NCBI RefSeq assembly: GCF_001507645.1
Contig: NZ_CP013909.1
Span: forward strand, 4,092,001 to 4,156,000
Length of the DNA: 64,000 nucleotides
Source: Hymenobacter sedentarius
Lineage (GTDB): Bacteria > Bacteroidota > Bacteroidia > Cytophagales > Hymenobacteraceae
Direction: 5' to 3'
Notes under the pieces: generated by a model
The model's database searches: none
The model's input: the letters and a program-made list of their open reading frames with translations, nothing else
What the model was told of the DNA's origin: nothing
Part shown: one piece after another, positions 8,541 through 17,590 of the stretch
Layout of the letters: every line of letters starts with the position of its first letter
How positions within the stretch are numbered: the stretch's first letter is position 1
Made by a program: the position numbers and the translations under genes

Positions 8541-9113
8541 CTACTCCCGCACCACTTCCAGCTTGCCACCCTCGCCCAGGCGCACCACCCGCGAAGGTGC
8601 CACGCGGGTTTCATCGTCCTGCCGCCAGTTCACTACATAGTCGACCCCGCGCAGGATTGTGGCATCGATTTCGGAATACACGGCCGGGGCCGGCTCCCCC
8701 GCCTTGTTGGCCGACGTGGACACCAGCCCGTGCCCCAGCCGCCGCACCACCTTGTGGCAAAATTCGTCTTTCGTGATGCGCAGTCCCACCGTGCCATCGG
8801 GGCCTACCAGCTCGGGCGCCACGGCGCGGCTGGCCGGCAGGATGTAGGTAGTGGGCCGGGTATCGGCCGCCAGCAGCTGCTCCAGTTCTTCCGGCACTTG
8901 GGCGGCGTAGCGCTGCAGCATGGCCATATCGGCCACCAGCACAATGCTGGGCTTTCCCTCGGGCCGGCCCTTCAGCTTGTAGAGCTGCTTCACGGCTGGG
9001 GGCGACTCGGCGTCGCAGCCCAGGCCCCACACGGTATCGGTGGGGTACAGAATGACCTGTTGGAGCAGCAGGGCATCGACGGCAGCATCTACTTCTTGCT
9101 GGAAATATTTCAT
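8541..9113 (-). CDS. L-threonylcarbamoyladenylate synthase (Sua5/YciO/YrdC family)
   Basis: 190 residues from the ATG at 9111-9113. It catalyses ATP, threonine and bicarbonate to threonylcarbamoyl-AMP, the first step of the t6A37 tRNA modification. The YrdC-fold signature is present: ILYPTDTVWGLGCDAES, the lysine-rich KLKGRPEGKPSIVLV, and VSTSANKAGEPAP. This is the short YrdC-type form, with no C-terminal Sua5 domain. I chose Met22 of the longer frame because its ATG overlaps the upstream gene's TGA (ATGA), the classic coupled start. A longer frame to 9176 would overlap mce by 67 bp. Confidence 0.92.
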   Translation of the reverse strand: MKYFQQEVDAAVDALLLQQVILYPTDTVWGLGCDAESPPAVKQLYKLKGRPEGKPSIVLVADMAMLQRYAAQVPEELEQLLAADTRPTTYILPASRAVAPELVGPDGTVGLRITKDEFCHKVVRRLGHGLVSTSANKAGEPAPAVYSEIDATILRGVDYVVNWRQDDETRVAPSRVVRLGEGGKLEVVRE

Positions 9114-9517
9114 GGGTGAATGGTTTGGCATAGTTCGACCAATACGCCGGCGGCGCTCTTCGGATGCACAAAGCAAACAAGCTTATTGTCGGCGCCGCGC
9201 TTGGGCTTTTCATTTAGCAGCACGAAGCCCTCCGTTTTCAGCCGCGCCATCTCGGCCCGGATGTCATCCACCTCGAAAGCGACGTGGTGAATGCCCTCCG
9301 GTTTCTTCGCCAGAAACTTCGTGATGGCACTATCCGGCGACGTGCCGGCCAGCAGTTCAATTTTGGAGCCGCCCACCTTAAAGAAAACCGTATCGACCGC
9401 CTCGCTGGCCACGTGTTCCATCTTATAAGGAGCCACGCCGAGCAGCGTGGTGTAGAGGTCGGTGGCAGCCTCCAGGTTGGTTACGGCAAAGCCGAGATGT
9501 TCGAGGTTGGTGAACAT
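9110..9517 (-). CDS. mce: Methylmalonyl-CoA epimerase (VOC superfamily)
   Basis: 135 residues, the typical length. It interconverts (R)- and (S)-methylmalonyl-CoA in propionyl-CoA/succinyl-CoA metabolism. It has the two VOC beta-alpha-beta modules: NLEHLGFAVTNLEAATDLYT with metal-ligand His7, and GIHHVAFEVDDIRAEMARL, then VLVELCQ with the C-terminal Glu ligand. KIELLAG is also characteristic. The stop codon overlaps the next gene's start (ATGA), so the tRNA-modification gene is translationally coupled to it. The divergent neighbour is iscS. Confidence 0.92.
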   Translation of the reverse strand: MFTNLEHLGFAVTNLEAATDLYTTLLGVAPYKMEHVASEAVDTVFFKVGGSKIELLAGTSPDSAITKFLAKKPEGIHHVAFEVDDIRAEMARLKTEGFVLLNEKPKRGADNKLVCFVHPKSAAGVLVELCQTIHP

Positions 9518-9637
9518 AGAAGAAAATGGAAACGAAAATGCGGAGGCAAAAGCCGCTGGCCATGGAAATAACGCAGTTTTACCGAGCTTTTTGCGCCACT
9601 GCCGAAAGTCCGCGCAATTCCTTATTTAGATTGTATC

Positions 9638-9645
9638 TACTTTTG
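9638..9645 (+). promoter_or_regulatory. Probable -7 element upstream of iscS
   Basis: TACTTTTG matches TAnnTTTG and lies 92 bp before the iscS start in the divergent mce/iscS gap. I do not see a well-spaced -33 TTG, so this is a partial match. Confidence 0.4.
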
Positions 9646-9736
9646 TAGGACCAAAGAAAACTGATTGCCTTGTAACCGTGTTCTACAAGGGTCCAGTTAT
9701 TCGCTGGCCTAACACTCTGCTTTACCGCTGCGCGCA

Positions 9737-10951
9737 ATGCTTAAGCTCCCTATTTACCTCGATAACAACGCCACCACGCCCCTCGACCCGCGGGTACTGG
9801 AGGCCATGATGCCTTACCTGACCGAAGTGTTCGGCAACGCGGCTTCGCGCAACCACCCCTTTGGTTGGGCTGCTGAAGAAGCCGTGGACTACTCGCGCGA
9901 ACAGATTGCCAAGCTCATCAACTGCGACCCCAAGGAGATTATCTTCACTTCGGGCGCTACCGAGTCGGACAACCTGGGCATTAAGGGCGTGTTTGAGATG
10001 TACAGCCAGAAAGGCAACCACGTCATCACCGCCACCACCGAGCACAAAGCCGTGCTCGACACCTGCAAGCACATCGAGAAGCTCGGCGGCCGCGTGACCT
10101 ACCTGCCCGTGAACGAGCAGGGCCTCATCAGCCTCGAAGAGCTTGAAGCCGCTATGACGCCGGAGACTGTCCTGGTCACCATCATGTACGGCAACAACGA
10201 GACGGGCACCATTCAGCCCATCCGCGAAATCGCCAAGATTGCCCACAAGCACGGCGCCCTGTTTATGACGGACGGCACCCAGGCAGTAGGTAAAATTCCG
10301 GTCGACGTGATGGCCGACGGCATCGATATCATGGCTTTCACGGCTCACAAGATGTACGGCCCCAAGGGCGTAGGCGCGCTGTACGTGCGTCGTAAGAACC
10401 CCCGGGTAAAAGTGACCGCCCAGATGGACGGTGGCGGCCACGAGCGCGGCATGCGTTCGGGCACGCTCAACGTACCCGGCATCGTGGGCCTGGGCAAGGC
10501 TTGTGAGTTGGCCATGCACGAAATGGTTGCCGACACCGCTCGCCTGAGCGCCATGCGCGACCGCCTCGAAAAGGAACTGACCACGCTGGAAGAAAGCTAC
10601 GTGAATGGTTCAATTGAGCACCGCCTCCCACACGTTACCAACATCAGCTTCAAGTACGTGGAAGGCGAAGGCCTGATGATGGGCGTGAAAGACTTGGCCG
10701 TATCTTCGGGTTCGGCCTGTACTTCGGCCTCCCTGGAGCCCAGCTACGTGCTCAAGGCCCTGGGCCTGAGCGACGACCTGGCCCACTCCTCGCTGCGCTT
10801 CGGCCTGAGCCGCTTCACCACCGACGAGCAAATCGACTACGCCATCAACCACGTAAAAGAGGCCGTAACTAAGCTCCGCGAGATGTCGCCCCTGTGGGAG
10901 ATGTTCAAGGAAGGTGTCGACTTGAGCAAAATCGAGTGGGCGGAACACTAG
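9737..10951 (+). CDS. iscS: Cysteine desulfurase IscS
   Basis: 404 residues, normal for group I cysteine desulfurases. It takes sulfur from cysteine and passes it as a persulfide to IscU. It starts with [22 protein letters not shown]-site features include [13 protein letters not shown], the HKAV motif with cofactor-stacking His, and the Schiff-base Lys205 in [12 protein letters not shown]. Catalytic Cys328 sits in the mobile loop [14 protein letters not shown], the group I form. It is the first gene of an iscS-iscU-unknown-iscA cluster in one direction. I see no IscR, HscA/B or ferredoxin gene next to it. Confidence 0.96.
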   Translation: MLKLPIYLDNNATTPLDPRVLEAMMPYLTEVFGNAASRNHPFGWAAEEAVDYSREQIAKLINCDPKEIIFTSGATESDNLGIKGVFEMYSQKGNHVITATTEHKAVLDTCKHIEKLGGRVTYLPVNEQGLISLEELEAAMTPETVLVTIMYGNNETGTIQPIREIAKIAHKHGALFMTDGTQAVGKIPVDVMADGIDIMAFTAHKMYGPKGVGALYVRRKNPRVKVTAQMDGGGHERGMRSGTLNVPGIVGLGKACELAMHEMVADTARLSAMRDRLEKELTTLEESYVNGSIEHRLPHVTNISFKYVEGEGLMMGVKDLAVSSGSACTSASLEPSYVLKALGLSDDLAHSSLRFGLSRFTTDEQIDYAINHVKEAVTKLREMSPLWEMFKEGVDLSKIEWAEH

Positions 10952-10958
10952 GTCATTT

Positions 10959-11019
10959 AACAATTAGCAATTAACATTTATCAGTTGTTCTTGGCTGAAG
11001 GTGTTAATTAGCAATTGTT
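10959..11019. repeat. AT-rich near-palindrome between iscS and iscU
   Basis: AACAATTAGCAATTAACA (10959-10976) is inverted at 11002-11019 with differences only in the central three bases. More TTAACAATTA-type words follow to about 11063. The hairpin could attenuate or stabilise the iscS-iscU transcript. Similar words recur before the histidine kinase near 60,355. Confidence 0.55.
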
Positions 11020-11075
11020 TCTGAACCGTTGAGTGTTAAATGATAATTGTTAACTGTTAATTGAAATAAAAAGCC

Positions 11076-11486
11076 ATGGCTTACTCCGATAAAGTAATTG
11101 ACCACTACAGCAACCCCCGCAACGTGGGCACGCTGGACAAAAGCAAAAAGAACGTAGGCACCGGCCTGGTGGGTGCTCCTGAGTGCGGCGACGTAATGCG
11201 CCTGCAAATTGAGGTAGACGAAGCCACTAATACCATCACCGACGCCAAGTTTAAGACCTTCGGCTGCGGCTCGGCCATTGCTTCTTCGTCGCTCGCTACG
11301 GAGTGGCTGAAAGGCAAATCCATCGACGAGGCCCTGGCCATCGACAACATGGAGATTGTGGAAGAGCTGGCCCTGCCGCCCGTAAAAATTCACTGCTCGG
11401 TACTGGCCGAGGATGCCATTAAGTCGGCTATCTCGGACTACCGTGTGAAAAACGGTCTGCCTGCACTGGAGCTCGCCCACCACTAG
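11076..11486 (+). CDS. iscU: Fe-S cluster scaffold protein IscU
   Basis: 136 residues. It is the scaffold on which [2Fe-2S] clusters are built from iron and IscS-derived sulfur. It opens with YSDKVIDHYSNPRNVG. All three cluster cysteines are present in their family contexts: GAPECGDVMRL, KTFGCGSAIASSS and KIHCSVLAEDAI. The chaperone-recognition LPPVK motif is also there. It lies 124 bp after iscS across an AT-rich inverted repeat. Confidence 0.97.
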   Translation: MAYSDKVIDHYSNPRNVGTLDKSKKNVGTGLVGAPECGDVMRLQIEVDEATNTITDAKFKTFGCGSAIASSSLATEWLKGKSIDEALAIDNMEIVEELALPPVKIHCSVLAEDAIKSAISDYRVKNGLPALELAHH

Positions 11487-11493
11487 TTTTAAG

Positions 11494-11566
11494 TGAGGAA
11501 TGAAGAATGCGGAGTAAAGAATTGGTCGGTTGGGCCAATTCTTTACTCCGCATTCTTCATTCCTCA
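11494..11566. repeat. Perfect 32-bp-arm hairpin after iscU
   Basis: The left arm (11494-11525) and right arm (11535-11566) are exact reverse complements around a 9-base loop. The arm core is GAGGAATGAAGAATGCGGAG. The right arm ends in T-rich sequence 11 bp before the next start codon. It could terminate iscU transcription or shield its 3' end. Confidence 0.8.
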
Positions 11567-11577
11567 TTTTTTATAGC

Positions 11578-11973
11578 ATGACCGACGAATTCGAAGTTGC
11601 CCGCCTACAGCGCGAAATTGAACAGCATCTGGGCATGGAGCCCGGTAACTTGCGGTTTGAGTTCCGGGAAGTAGACGGGCAAACGCGCCTTGACCTGATT
11701 ACCGTGAACCCACGGCACCACCAAAGTTTTCTGTTTCGCTACGAAACCGGGCGCGACGAGGTGGAATGCCTCCAAAAAATGCAGGACTACGTGCGCAATT
11801 TTCGCGACAACGAAAGCTCCTACACGCTCCAGTGGCGGGCTCGCGGCGACAAGGAGCTGCACACCTCCTACTTCCGGGCACACAATGCGTATGAAGCACT
11901 GGACAAGCTCTATTTCGGCCGCGACCTGAATACCATCACCGTATTCAGCGTGGTCTTGAACCCGAGTTCCTAA
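11578..11973 (+). CDS. Unknown protein encoded within the isc cluster
   Basis: 131 residues starting MTDEFEVARLQREIEQHLGM. I recognise no family. It is soluble, mixed alpha/beta, charged, and has one Cys (DEVECLQKMQDYV) but no paired metal motif. The C-terminus has AHNAYEALDKLYFGRDLNT, possibly a helix packing against a sheet. An open frame begins earlier at 11530, but that part is the right arm of the hairpin, so the ATG at 11578 is preferred. Position between iscU and an IscA-type gene suggests a role in Fe-S assembly, but this rests on context only. Confidence 0.7.
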   Translation: MTDEFEVARLQREIEQHLGMEPGNLRFEFREVDGQTRLDLITVNPRHHQSFLFRYETGRDEVECLQKMQDYVRNFRDNESSYTLQWRARGDKELHTSYFRAHNAYEALDKLYFGRDLNTITVFSVVLNPSS

Positions 11974-12097
11974 GCGCCTAAATCACTTCTTTGACGGGCC
12001 AGTGAACAAAGAAATGCGGGAGCTTGTTTATAATGTGTCTAAATTGCGCCTCCGTTTGACTTACCAGTGAGTTGAGCCTTGCGCTACTGCTACCGCC

Positions 12098-12424
12098 ATG
12101 ATTACCGTTTCTGATAAAGCCAAAGAGAAAGTGACGCGCCTGATTCAAGACGCGCACCTTGACGCTACCTATCGCCTGCGCGCCTCCGTGGCCGGTGGCG
12201 GCTGCTCGGGCCTGAGCTACAAGCTGGATTTCGACAACGAAGTGCGGCCCATGGATCAGGAGTTCGAAGACAAAGGCGTACGCGTGGTAGTGGACATGAA
12301 GAGCTTCCTCTACCTGGCCGGCACCGAGCTGGATTTCTCCGACGGCCTCAACGGCAAGGGCTTCCAGTTCAACAACCCCAACGCCTCGCGCGAGTGTGGC
12401 TGCGGCGAGAGTTTCTCGGTTTAA
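12098..12424 (+). CDS. IscA/SufA/ErpA-type Fe-S carrier protein (HesB family)
   Basis: 108 residues, the family's standard length. A-type carriers accept Fe-S clusters or iron and deliver them to target enzymes. The three conserved cysteines are present: GGGCSGLSYKLDF and RECGCGESFSV. ITVSDKAKEKVTRLI is a normal N-terminus. It lies 124 bp after the unknown isc-cluster gene and is followed by a strong terminator, so it closes the cluster. It cannot be assigned to IscA rather than ErpA or SufA by eye. Confidence 0.95.
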   Translation: MITVSDKAKEKVTRLIQDAHLDATYRLRASVAGGGCSGLSYKLDFDNEVRPMDQEFEDKGVRVVVDMKSFLYLAGTELDFSDGLNGKGFQFNNPNASRECGCGESFSV

Positions 12425-12449
12425 GCCTCGCGGCCTCCGCATAAGAGCT

Positions 12450-12514
12450 AGCTTACCTCAAAACAAAACGGCCCCGTGCATGATGCACGGGGCCGTTTTG
12501 TTTTGAGGTAAGCT
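12450..12514. terminator. Perfect 31-bp-stem bidirectional terminator
   Basis: Arms 12450-12480 and 12484-12514 are exact reverse complements with a 3-base loop. The core is AAACGGCCCCGTGCA flanked by A/T runs (CAAAACAAAA / TTTTGTTTTG), so it can work in both directions. It separates the isc cluster from the convergent T9SS cargo gene. Confidence 0.9.
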
Positions 12515-12517
12515 GGT

Positions 12518-14833
12518 CTATTCTTTAATGAATTTGCGCACCACCCGCCCTTGGGCAGTTTGCAGTTCGAGCAAATAGACGCCAGGCAGTAGTTTGCTTA
12601 CTTCCACAACAGCGGTGCCGGCTTCGGCAATGCCCCTCATCTGCACTTGCCCTACTTGGTTGAGTACGTGGTAAGGAGTGGTAGTGGTTGCCATGAAGCT
12701 AACCAGGCTCTTTGCTGGGTTGGGGTAAAGAACCACCTCAGTGCTGACGCCGGGCGAACTCACGGTAACAATTGGCGAAAATGCCACTTTGCCATCGTTA
12801 TCCACCTGCCGCAAGCGGTAATAGAGCACACCGACCGGGGCCTTTTCATCGTGGAAAGCGTAGGTGTTTGGTACCGTACTGTTACCATGAGCTTCCACCT
12901 TGCCAACCGTGACGAACTCACTGCCGGTAAGGCTGCGCTGCAACTCGAAGTAGGCGCTGTTCTTCTCACTAGCCGTAGCCCAGCGCACGGCAACGGCGTT
13001 TGCTTGGCGCCGGGCCGTGAAACTGGTGAGCTCCACCGGTAGTGGATTTATAGCAGTCCCGAGGTTGGTGTTACTGCTGGTGGAGCCAAGAGCAAAATCC
13101 GCAGGACTTGTCAGAACATCAAAAAACTTAGACGACACGGTGCCCGATACAAACGAGCCAAAGGGGGAACTAGGGGAACCGGTATCAGCAGTATTGGTGA
13201 GATTAATCCAGGAGTTAGAAGAAATGGAGGAACGGGACGCCACCACAAAACCTGGGTCAGTGGGGTCGTTTACCCCATCGTCGGGCCCGAAGGAGAGCGT
13301 GATTTTGCCACTGGTGTTGCTGTTAGCTTGGTTCGATGAGGTGAGCCGGTACCACCGCACCCGGGAAACGCGTTTGAGGGGCGTAAGATTTATAAGGCTA
13401 AATCCGGACATTGCCCCTCCGGGGCTCCCCTCCATCTGCTCGGCGGTGTAAGTGCTTTCGGCCGTTTGCGTAAGCCGGAACGTTAGCGGGCGGTAGGCAT
13501 TCCCTTTACCGATTGGCATCAGGAAATCGGTGTTTGTACTTACTACACCAATGACACGGGCTAACGGGCCGTTCACAAAGCTGTTATCATTGCCGCCACT
13601 TAGCAAGGCGGTGCTACTCAGCGTCAACAGGTTAGTTGCATCCGTGGTCACTTTGCCATTGGCAAGGGTGAGCTGATTTTTCAGGGTAATAGGCCGTTGA
13701 AGCACCACACCAGCTGGGTTGTCAATTGTCACTTGGGCAAAATCGCCGAGTGTAAGGGCTGCTGCCCCAGCGGTGCCACCAATTGTCTGCGCGGTGGTGC
13801 CATTGAACTGGACCACCGTAGCGCTAGCTGGACCGAATGTAAGGGTGCTGGTGCCGTTTACCAGCACATTGCCCTTGATGTTAACGCCGCCGGTCGCATT
13901 GATGGCAATAGTGCCTTTTGCAACAATTAGGTTGCCCGTAAAAGTCACAGGAAATGATATAGTTGCGGTATTCGTGTTGGCGATATTGTATTCGAACGAG
14001 CCATACGTACGGCCGCTGAATCCTGCCTGGGTGTACCCGGTTGGAGCAAATAAATAATAGCTAGCTGGCTCGAAGGTCGTAACGCTACTGGGCTGACCTA
14101 ACGCGAAGGGCGCCGAACCGGAATATTGCTCGTAACGTGAGCCATTGTGAAACACTACGGAATTTTGCAGAGCAGTTGAATTCCCAAAAGCATAACCAGA
14201 AAAGTTCTGCCCGCCGGTGAACACACTGCCGCTTACAAATTCGATGCTGTTGGTACCACTGCCCTGCAGATGATGCGCTGCATTAACGTTATTCACCCCC
14301 TCAAAAACCAATTTACCAGCAATCGTAGCCGTGGCACCAGCATTCAATAGCATTACGGCGCCTGCTGCGGCAACACCGATGTTTGTCACCGTCAGAGAGG
14401 AACCGGCGGCAATAATGAAATCAGCACCCGAAGCAATGTTGTTGATGTTCAGCGTACGGTCAGCATCGATACTGAACGTTGCGTTCACATTACTAATGAA
14501 CTGCAGTTGCCCAACGGTTTCGGGCGAGACAAAGTCTAATGTGACTTTGGCGGCCGGTGTCACAGCACCGTCAAACACTAATATATCTGTGGCTTGGGGC
14601 GCGCTACGGGCTGGTTGCCAATTCCCAGGCGTAGCCCATGAGCCATCAGCAGTGGCGCCAGTCCAGGTGTAAGTAGTAGTTGAGGTAGTTAAAGTAGCAT
14701 TGCTAATGCTTGAGCTGAATGGCGACTCTGTTTCAATTGGCGACGACCAAGCCAAAAGTGGAAATAGAATACCGAAGTACAGCACGACGCATCGGCCGGC
14801 CTGGCTAAATAAAGTGGTTGACGTACTCTGCAT
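12518..14833 (-). CDS. Secreted surface protein with T9SS type A sorting domain
   Basis: 771 residues. An N-terminal hydrophobic signal (VVLYFGILFPLLAW) is followed by a Thr/Ser-rich, repetitive beta-helix-like region with TYTWTGATADGSWATPGNW, typical of autotransporter- or adhesin-like surface proteins. Near residues 600-690 is a fibronectin-like module common in Bacteroidota (LPVELTSFTARRQANAVAVR; YFELQRSLTGSEF; YYRLRQVDNDGKV). The last 80 residues match the type A sorting signal: VVLYPNPAKSLVSF ... LLPGVYLLELQTAQGRVVRKF. It should be exported by the type IX machinery and anchored by a PorU-type sortase. The gene is less GC-rich than its neighbours. Confidence 0.85.
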   Translation of the reverse strand: MQSTSTTLFSQAGRCVVLYFGILFPLLAWSSPIETESPFSSSISNATLTTSTTTYTWTGATADGSWATPGNWQPARSAPQATDILVFDGAVTPAAKVTLDFVSPETVGQLQFISNVNATFSIDADRTLNINNIASGADFIIAAGSSLTVTNIGVAAAGAVMLLNAGATATIAGKLVFEGVNNVNAAHHLQGSGTNSIEFVSGSVFTGGQNFSGYAFGNSTALQNSVVFHNGSRYEQYSGSAPFALGQPSSVTTFEPASYYLFAPTGYTQAGFSGRTYGSFEYNIANTNTATISFPVTFTGNLIVAKGTIAINATGGVNIKGNVLVNGTSTLTFGPASATVVQFNGTTAQTIGGTAGAAALTLGDFAQVTIDNPAGVVLQRPITLKNQLTLANGKVTTDATNLLTLSSTALLSGGNDNSFVNGPLARVIGVVSTNTDFLMPIGKGNAYRPLTFRLTQTAESTYTAEQMEGSPGGAMSGFSLINLTPLKRVSRVRWYRLTSSNQANSNTSGKITLSFGPDDGVNDPTDPGFVVASRSSISSNSWINLTNTADTGSPSSPFGSFVSGTVSSKFFDVLTSPADFALGSTSSNTNLGTAINPLPVELTSFTARRQANAVAVRWATASEKNSAYFELQRSLTGSEFVTVGKVEAHGNSTVPNTYAFHDEKAPVGVLYYRLRQVDNDGKVAFSPIVTVSSPGVSTEVVLYPNPAKSLVSFMATTTTPYHVLNQVGQVQMRGIAEAGTAVVEVSKLLPGVYLLELQTAQGRVVRKFIKE

Positions 14834-15410
14834 AGAAAGCGTTTAATGTTTTTAAAAGGACACCGGCAGGCAAACACCTTGAATTACAACAGGCACTTGA
14901 GTCTTTTATTTGTGATAGTGCAATTATTATATGGTTATGAAAAGTTCCGAAGCAAGCCATATAGCGATACGACCATCCAGCACCGCACTGCTTGTTCACT
15001 GCAGCATTTTAATCAGTTTGCAGGTTACGAAGAGGCAATACCCGGAGGCTCCTAAGGAAAGTGAAAATTATTGAGCAACGATGCTATTTTAAAGAAGAAA
15101 ACCTCTTATTTCTCTGTCTTTTAACAACTAGAAAACCACTTGTCGCACTGGCCTGCAAGTGCGAGTACATGCTCCGATGCTGAGCTGCAACTGTGGCGTT
15201 TAGATCCGCAAGCAGAATCTGAACTTTCAGCCTAAAAAATATTCGGTCAGGACTGTAGGTATTCTTACGCCAGCTCAAGTCTCCGAAAAATTAGTGCCTG
15301 TCATTCCGCATCGGTAGCGGGGGCTGGGTGCTGCTACCAGCGGGCGAACCCTGCTGGGTGGATGGCCACAACCAGTTCGCTTAAACCGGGTAAGAATGAC
15401 AAGACTTAGG
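14834..15410. other. 577-bp intergenic region, AT-richer than neighbours
   Basis: No convincing gene. It probably contains the promoter of the T9SS cargo gene, but I found no clear -7/-33 pair on the minus strand. Near 15,300-15,400 a degraded GTCATTCC... / ...GAATGACA inverted pair suggests an old repeat element. Confidence 0.5.
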
Positions 15411-16703
15411 TCAGGAATGGCGTAAGATTAAAGGTTTTTGACCGCCCGCAGCCACTTTACTAAAGGCCGCATTGATGGCTATTGGCAGTTTCAGCCGGGG
15501 CAAGGCTGGGGCCGCTGCGGCGGGGACGGGACTGAGCGCCCGGATGATATCCTCGGTAAGGGCACACTGGCGGTGGTGCGAGTAGCGCCAGCGCTCGAGT
15601 TGGGCTAGCTCTACGCGGGCGCGGGTGGGCGCCGGCTCGTCGCTGCAGCGCCGCACGGCGCGGGCGCAGGCGGCCACGTCGCCGCGCAGGTACAGCAGGC
15701 CGGTTTTGCCGTGCTGCACCAGCTCTACGGTGCCGCCGGTGGCGGTGGCCACTACAGGCACGCCGGCGGCCATGGCTTCGAGGGTGACCATGCCGTAGGT
15801 TTCGTTTTCGGAGGCCAGCACGAACACATCAATGGCTTTATAAAAAACACTGGGGTTGGCGCGGAAGCCCCGGAAATGCACCCGGTCTTGCAGCCCCAAC
15901 CGGACCACTTGCTGCTTGAGCTGCTCATAGTAAGCTTCGCCCTCGTTGCGCGTAGATTCTCCCATGATGAGCAGGCTCGCGTCGTGGTTGAGTTGGGTGC
16001 GCAAGTGGTGCAACACCTCAATGACAAAGGCCTGCCCTTTGCCGGCGTCGAGGCGCCCTAGGATGCCCAGCAGGCGGCCGTGCTCGGGCAGGTCCAGTTC
16101 CTGGCGGGCCTGGGCCGTGGTGCGGGTGGGCGCGGCAAACTGCTCCAGCGGCAGCCCCAGCGGCACAATGTGCAGGCGTTGGGTTTCGAAGCGGGTGAGG
16201 CGGGCTACTTCCTGCGCCAGGCCCGGCAAAGGCGTCAGCCAGGCATCGACCAGACGAAAGCGCAGCGTGTGCACCAGGCTGCGCTTGGGTCGCCCCAATT
16301 GCATGTGCTGCTGGTATATCACCCGCAGCCGGCCACCCATTAAGGTTTTGACCAAGGTGGCGAGCGCGAGGTCCTTGTTCTGCGTCACGACCAGCACCTC
16401 AATGTGCAGGCGCTCAAGCTGCTCCTTTAGGGCCCAGGCGGTGAGCGGCAGCTTCAAGCCGCGGCGCACGGCCAATATTTCCATCGGCACAAACCATTCT
16501 TCGGACAACTTGGCCAAGGGCGTAGCGGGCGGCGCAAAAAAGGTGATGCGCCAGCCGCGCTCCTGCATCCAACCCGCAAATTTTAAGCTATTCAGTTCCA
16601 GCCCGCCCAAGCTTCCGGAGAGGCAGAGTACGGCCAGTTGCGGCGTGGCTTCGTGCTCGGCATGTTGGCCAAGTAAGCTTTCGAATTCCGTTTGGTATTT
16701 CAT
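15411..16703 (-). CDS. GT4-family glycosyltransferase
   Basis: 430 residues from Met at 16701-16703. It is GT-B fold with an N-terminal acceptor domain (LAVLCLSGSLGGLELNSLKF) and a C-terminal nucleotide-sugar domain. That domain shows LLGILGRLDAGKGQ, the ENETYGMVTLEAMAAGVPVV segment containing the E-x7-E donor motif, and VATATGGTVELV. It probably transfers a sugar from an NDP donor in cell-surface polysaccharide or glycolipid synthesis; the substrate is unknown. A longer frame reaches 16793, but that part lies in the terminator hairpin. The retained start has CTTTCCTATG, the same pre-start sequence as the histidine kinase gene at 18663. Confidence 0.85.
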   Translation of the reverse strand: MKYQTEFESLLGQHAEHEATPQLAVLCLSGSLGGLELNSLKFAGWMQERGWRITFFAPPATPLAKLSEEWFVPMEILAVRRGLKLPLTAWALKEQLERLHIEVLVVTQNKDLALATLVKTLMGGRLRVIYQQHMQLGRPKRSLVHTLRFRLVDAWLTPLPGLAQEVARLTRFETQRLHIVPLGLPLEQFAAPTRTTAQARQELDLPEHGRLLGILGRLDAGKGQAFVIEVLHHLRTQLNHDASLLIMGESTRNEGEAYYEQLKQQVVRLGLQDRVHFRGFRANPSVFYKAIDVFVLASENETYGMVTLEAMAAGVPVVATATGGTVELVQHGKTGLLYLRGDVAACARAVRRCSDEPAPTRARVELAQLERWRYSHHRQCALTEDIIRALSPVPAAAAPALPRLKLPIAINAAFSKVAAGGQKPLILRHS

Positions 16704-16775
16704 AGGAAAGGCAGGAGAGAACGAGTAGAGCGCGGGTGCCGGGCCGGTAGCACCCGGTAGAATTGGGCAAAGCAG

Positions 16776-16811
16776 CGCCCCATTGCGGCCCAAACGGGCC
16801 GCAATGGGGCG
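16776..16811. terminator. Perfect 16-bp-stem hairpin after the LytTR regulator
   Basis: CGCCCCATTGCGGCCC (16776-16791) and GGGCCGCAATGGGGCG (16796-16811) pair perfectly around an AAAC loop. It lies between the response-regulator stop and the glycosyltransferase start, so it probably ends the two-component operon. A U-tract is lacking. Confidence 0.6.
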
Positions 16812-16843
16812 TGGCAGGCACGCGGTAACAGTAGCTCAGGAAA

Positions 16844-17590
16844 TCAGCTCCAGCGGCTCAGGAACTGCAGAAACGCGTCTTTGTATTGGTCTCCCACCGG
16901 GATGGTAACCGCTCCAATCTGGACGGTGAGGCGCCGCACGGCCTCGATTTTGTCCAGGGCGACGATGAACGAGCGGTGGATGCGCATGAAGCGCCGGGCG
17001 GGCAGTTTCTCTTCCATCGCCTTGAGGCTCATGAGGGAGAGCAGGGCACGGGGGGTGCTTTTGAGGTGCACTTTGACGTAGTCCTTCAGGCCTTCGACGT
17101 AGAGAATGTCGCTCAGGGCCACGCGTACCAGTTGGTATTCGGCTTTGAGAAAGAGGTATTCTTCTTCCTCAGGGCCGGCCGTAGGGGCGCCGGTGGCGTG
17201 CTGGGCCGTGAGCTCGGCGTAGGCGCGGGCTTTGCCAGCGGCCCGCAGAAATTCCTCGTAGTTGAATGGCTTCACGAGGTAGTCGAGGGCGTCGACGCGG
17301 TAGCCGTCGAGGGCGTACTGGCTGTAGGCGGTGGTGAAGATGACACGCGGGCCGGTGGGGCCCAGCACGCGGGCCAGCTCCAGGCCGTTGAGCTCCTGCA
17401 TTTGGATGTCGAGAAACGCCAGCTCCACCACGCCGGGGTTTTCGTGCAGGTACTTCAGGGCTTCTACCGCGCTGCCAAACCGCCCAACCAGGTCTAAAAA
17501 CGGCGTTTTTTCGATAAACGACGCGACCAGGCCCAGGGCCAGCGGCTCGTCGTCGACGGCGATGCATTTGAGGGGCGGCAGGCTGCTCAT
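16844..17590 (-). CDS. LytTR-family response regulator
   Basis: 248 residues. The N-terminal receiver has the acidic pair AVDDEP, phospho-acceptor Asp61 (AFLDIQMQELNG), Thr/Ser switch region FTTAYSQYALDG and Lys in YLVKPF. The C-terminal LytTR DNA-binding domain (from about residue 145) shows YLFLKAEYQLVRVALSDIL, YVEGLKDYVKVHL and FMRIHRSFIVALDKI. Its start overlaps the stop of the upstream kinase gene (ATGA), so the two are translationally coupled and form a LytS/LytR-like pair. Targets are unknown; LytTR regulators usually bind direct repeats upstream of nearby genes. Confidence 0.94.
   Translation of the reverse strand: MSSLPPLKCIAVDDEPLALGLVASFIEKTPFLDLVGRFGSAVEALKYLHENPGVVELAFLDIQMQELNGLELARVLGPTGPRVIFTTAYSQYALDGYRVDALDYLVKPFNYEEFLRAAGKARAYAELTAQHATGAPTAGPEEEEYLFLKAEYQLVRVALSDILYVEGLKDYVKVHLKSTPRALLSLMSLKAMEEKLPARRFMRIHRSFIVALDKIEAVRRLTVQIGAVTIPVGDQYKDAFLQFLSRWS

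Noticed and set aside
14846-15055. 69-codon frame in the AT-richer gap
   Set aside because: No recognisable content, no ribosome-binding site evident, and it is surrounded by stop-rich sequence.
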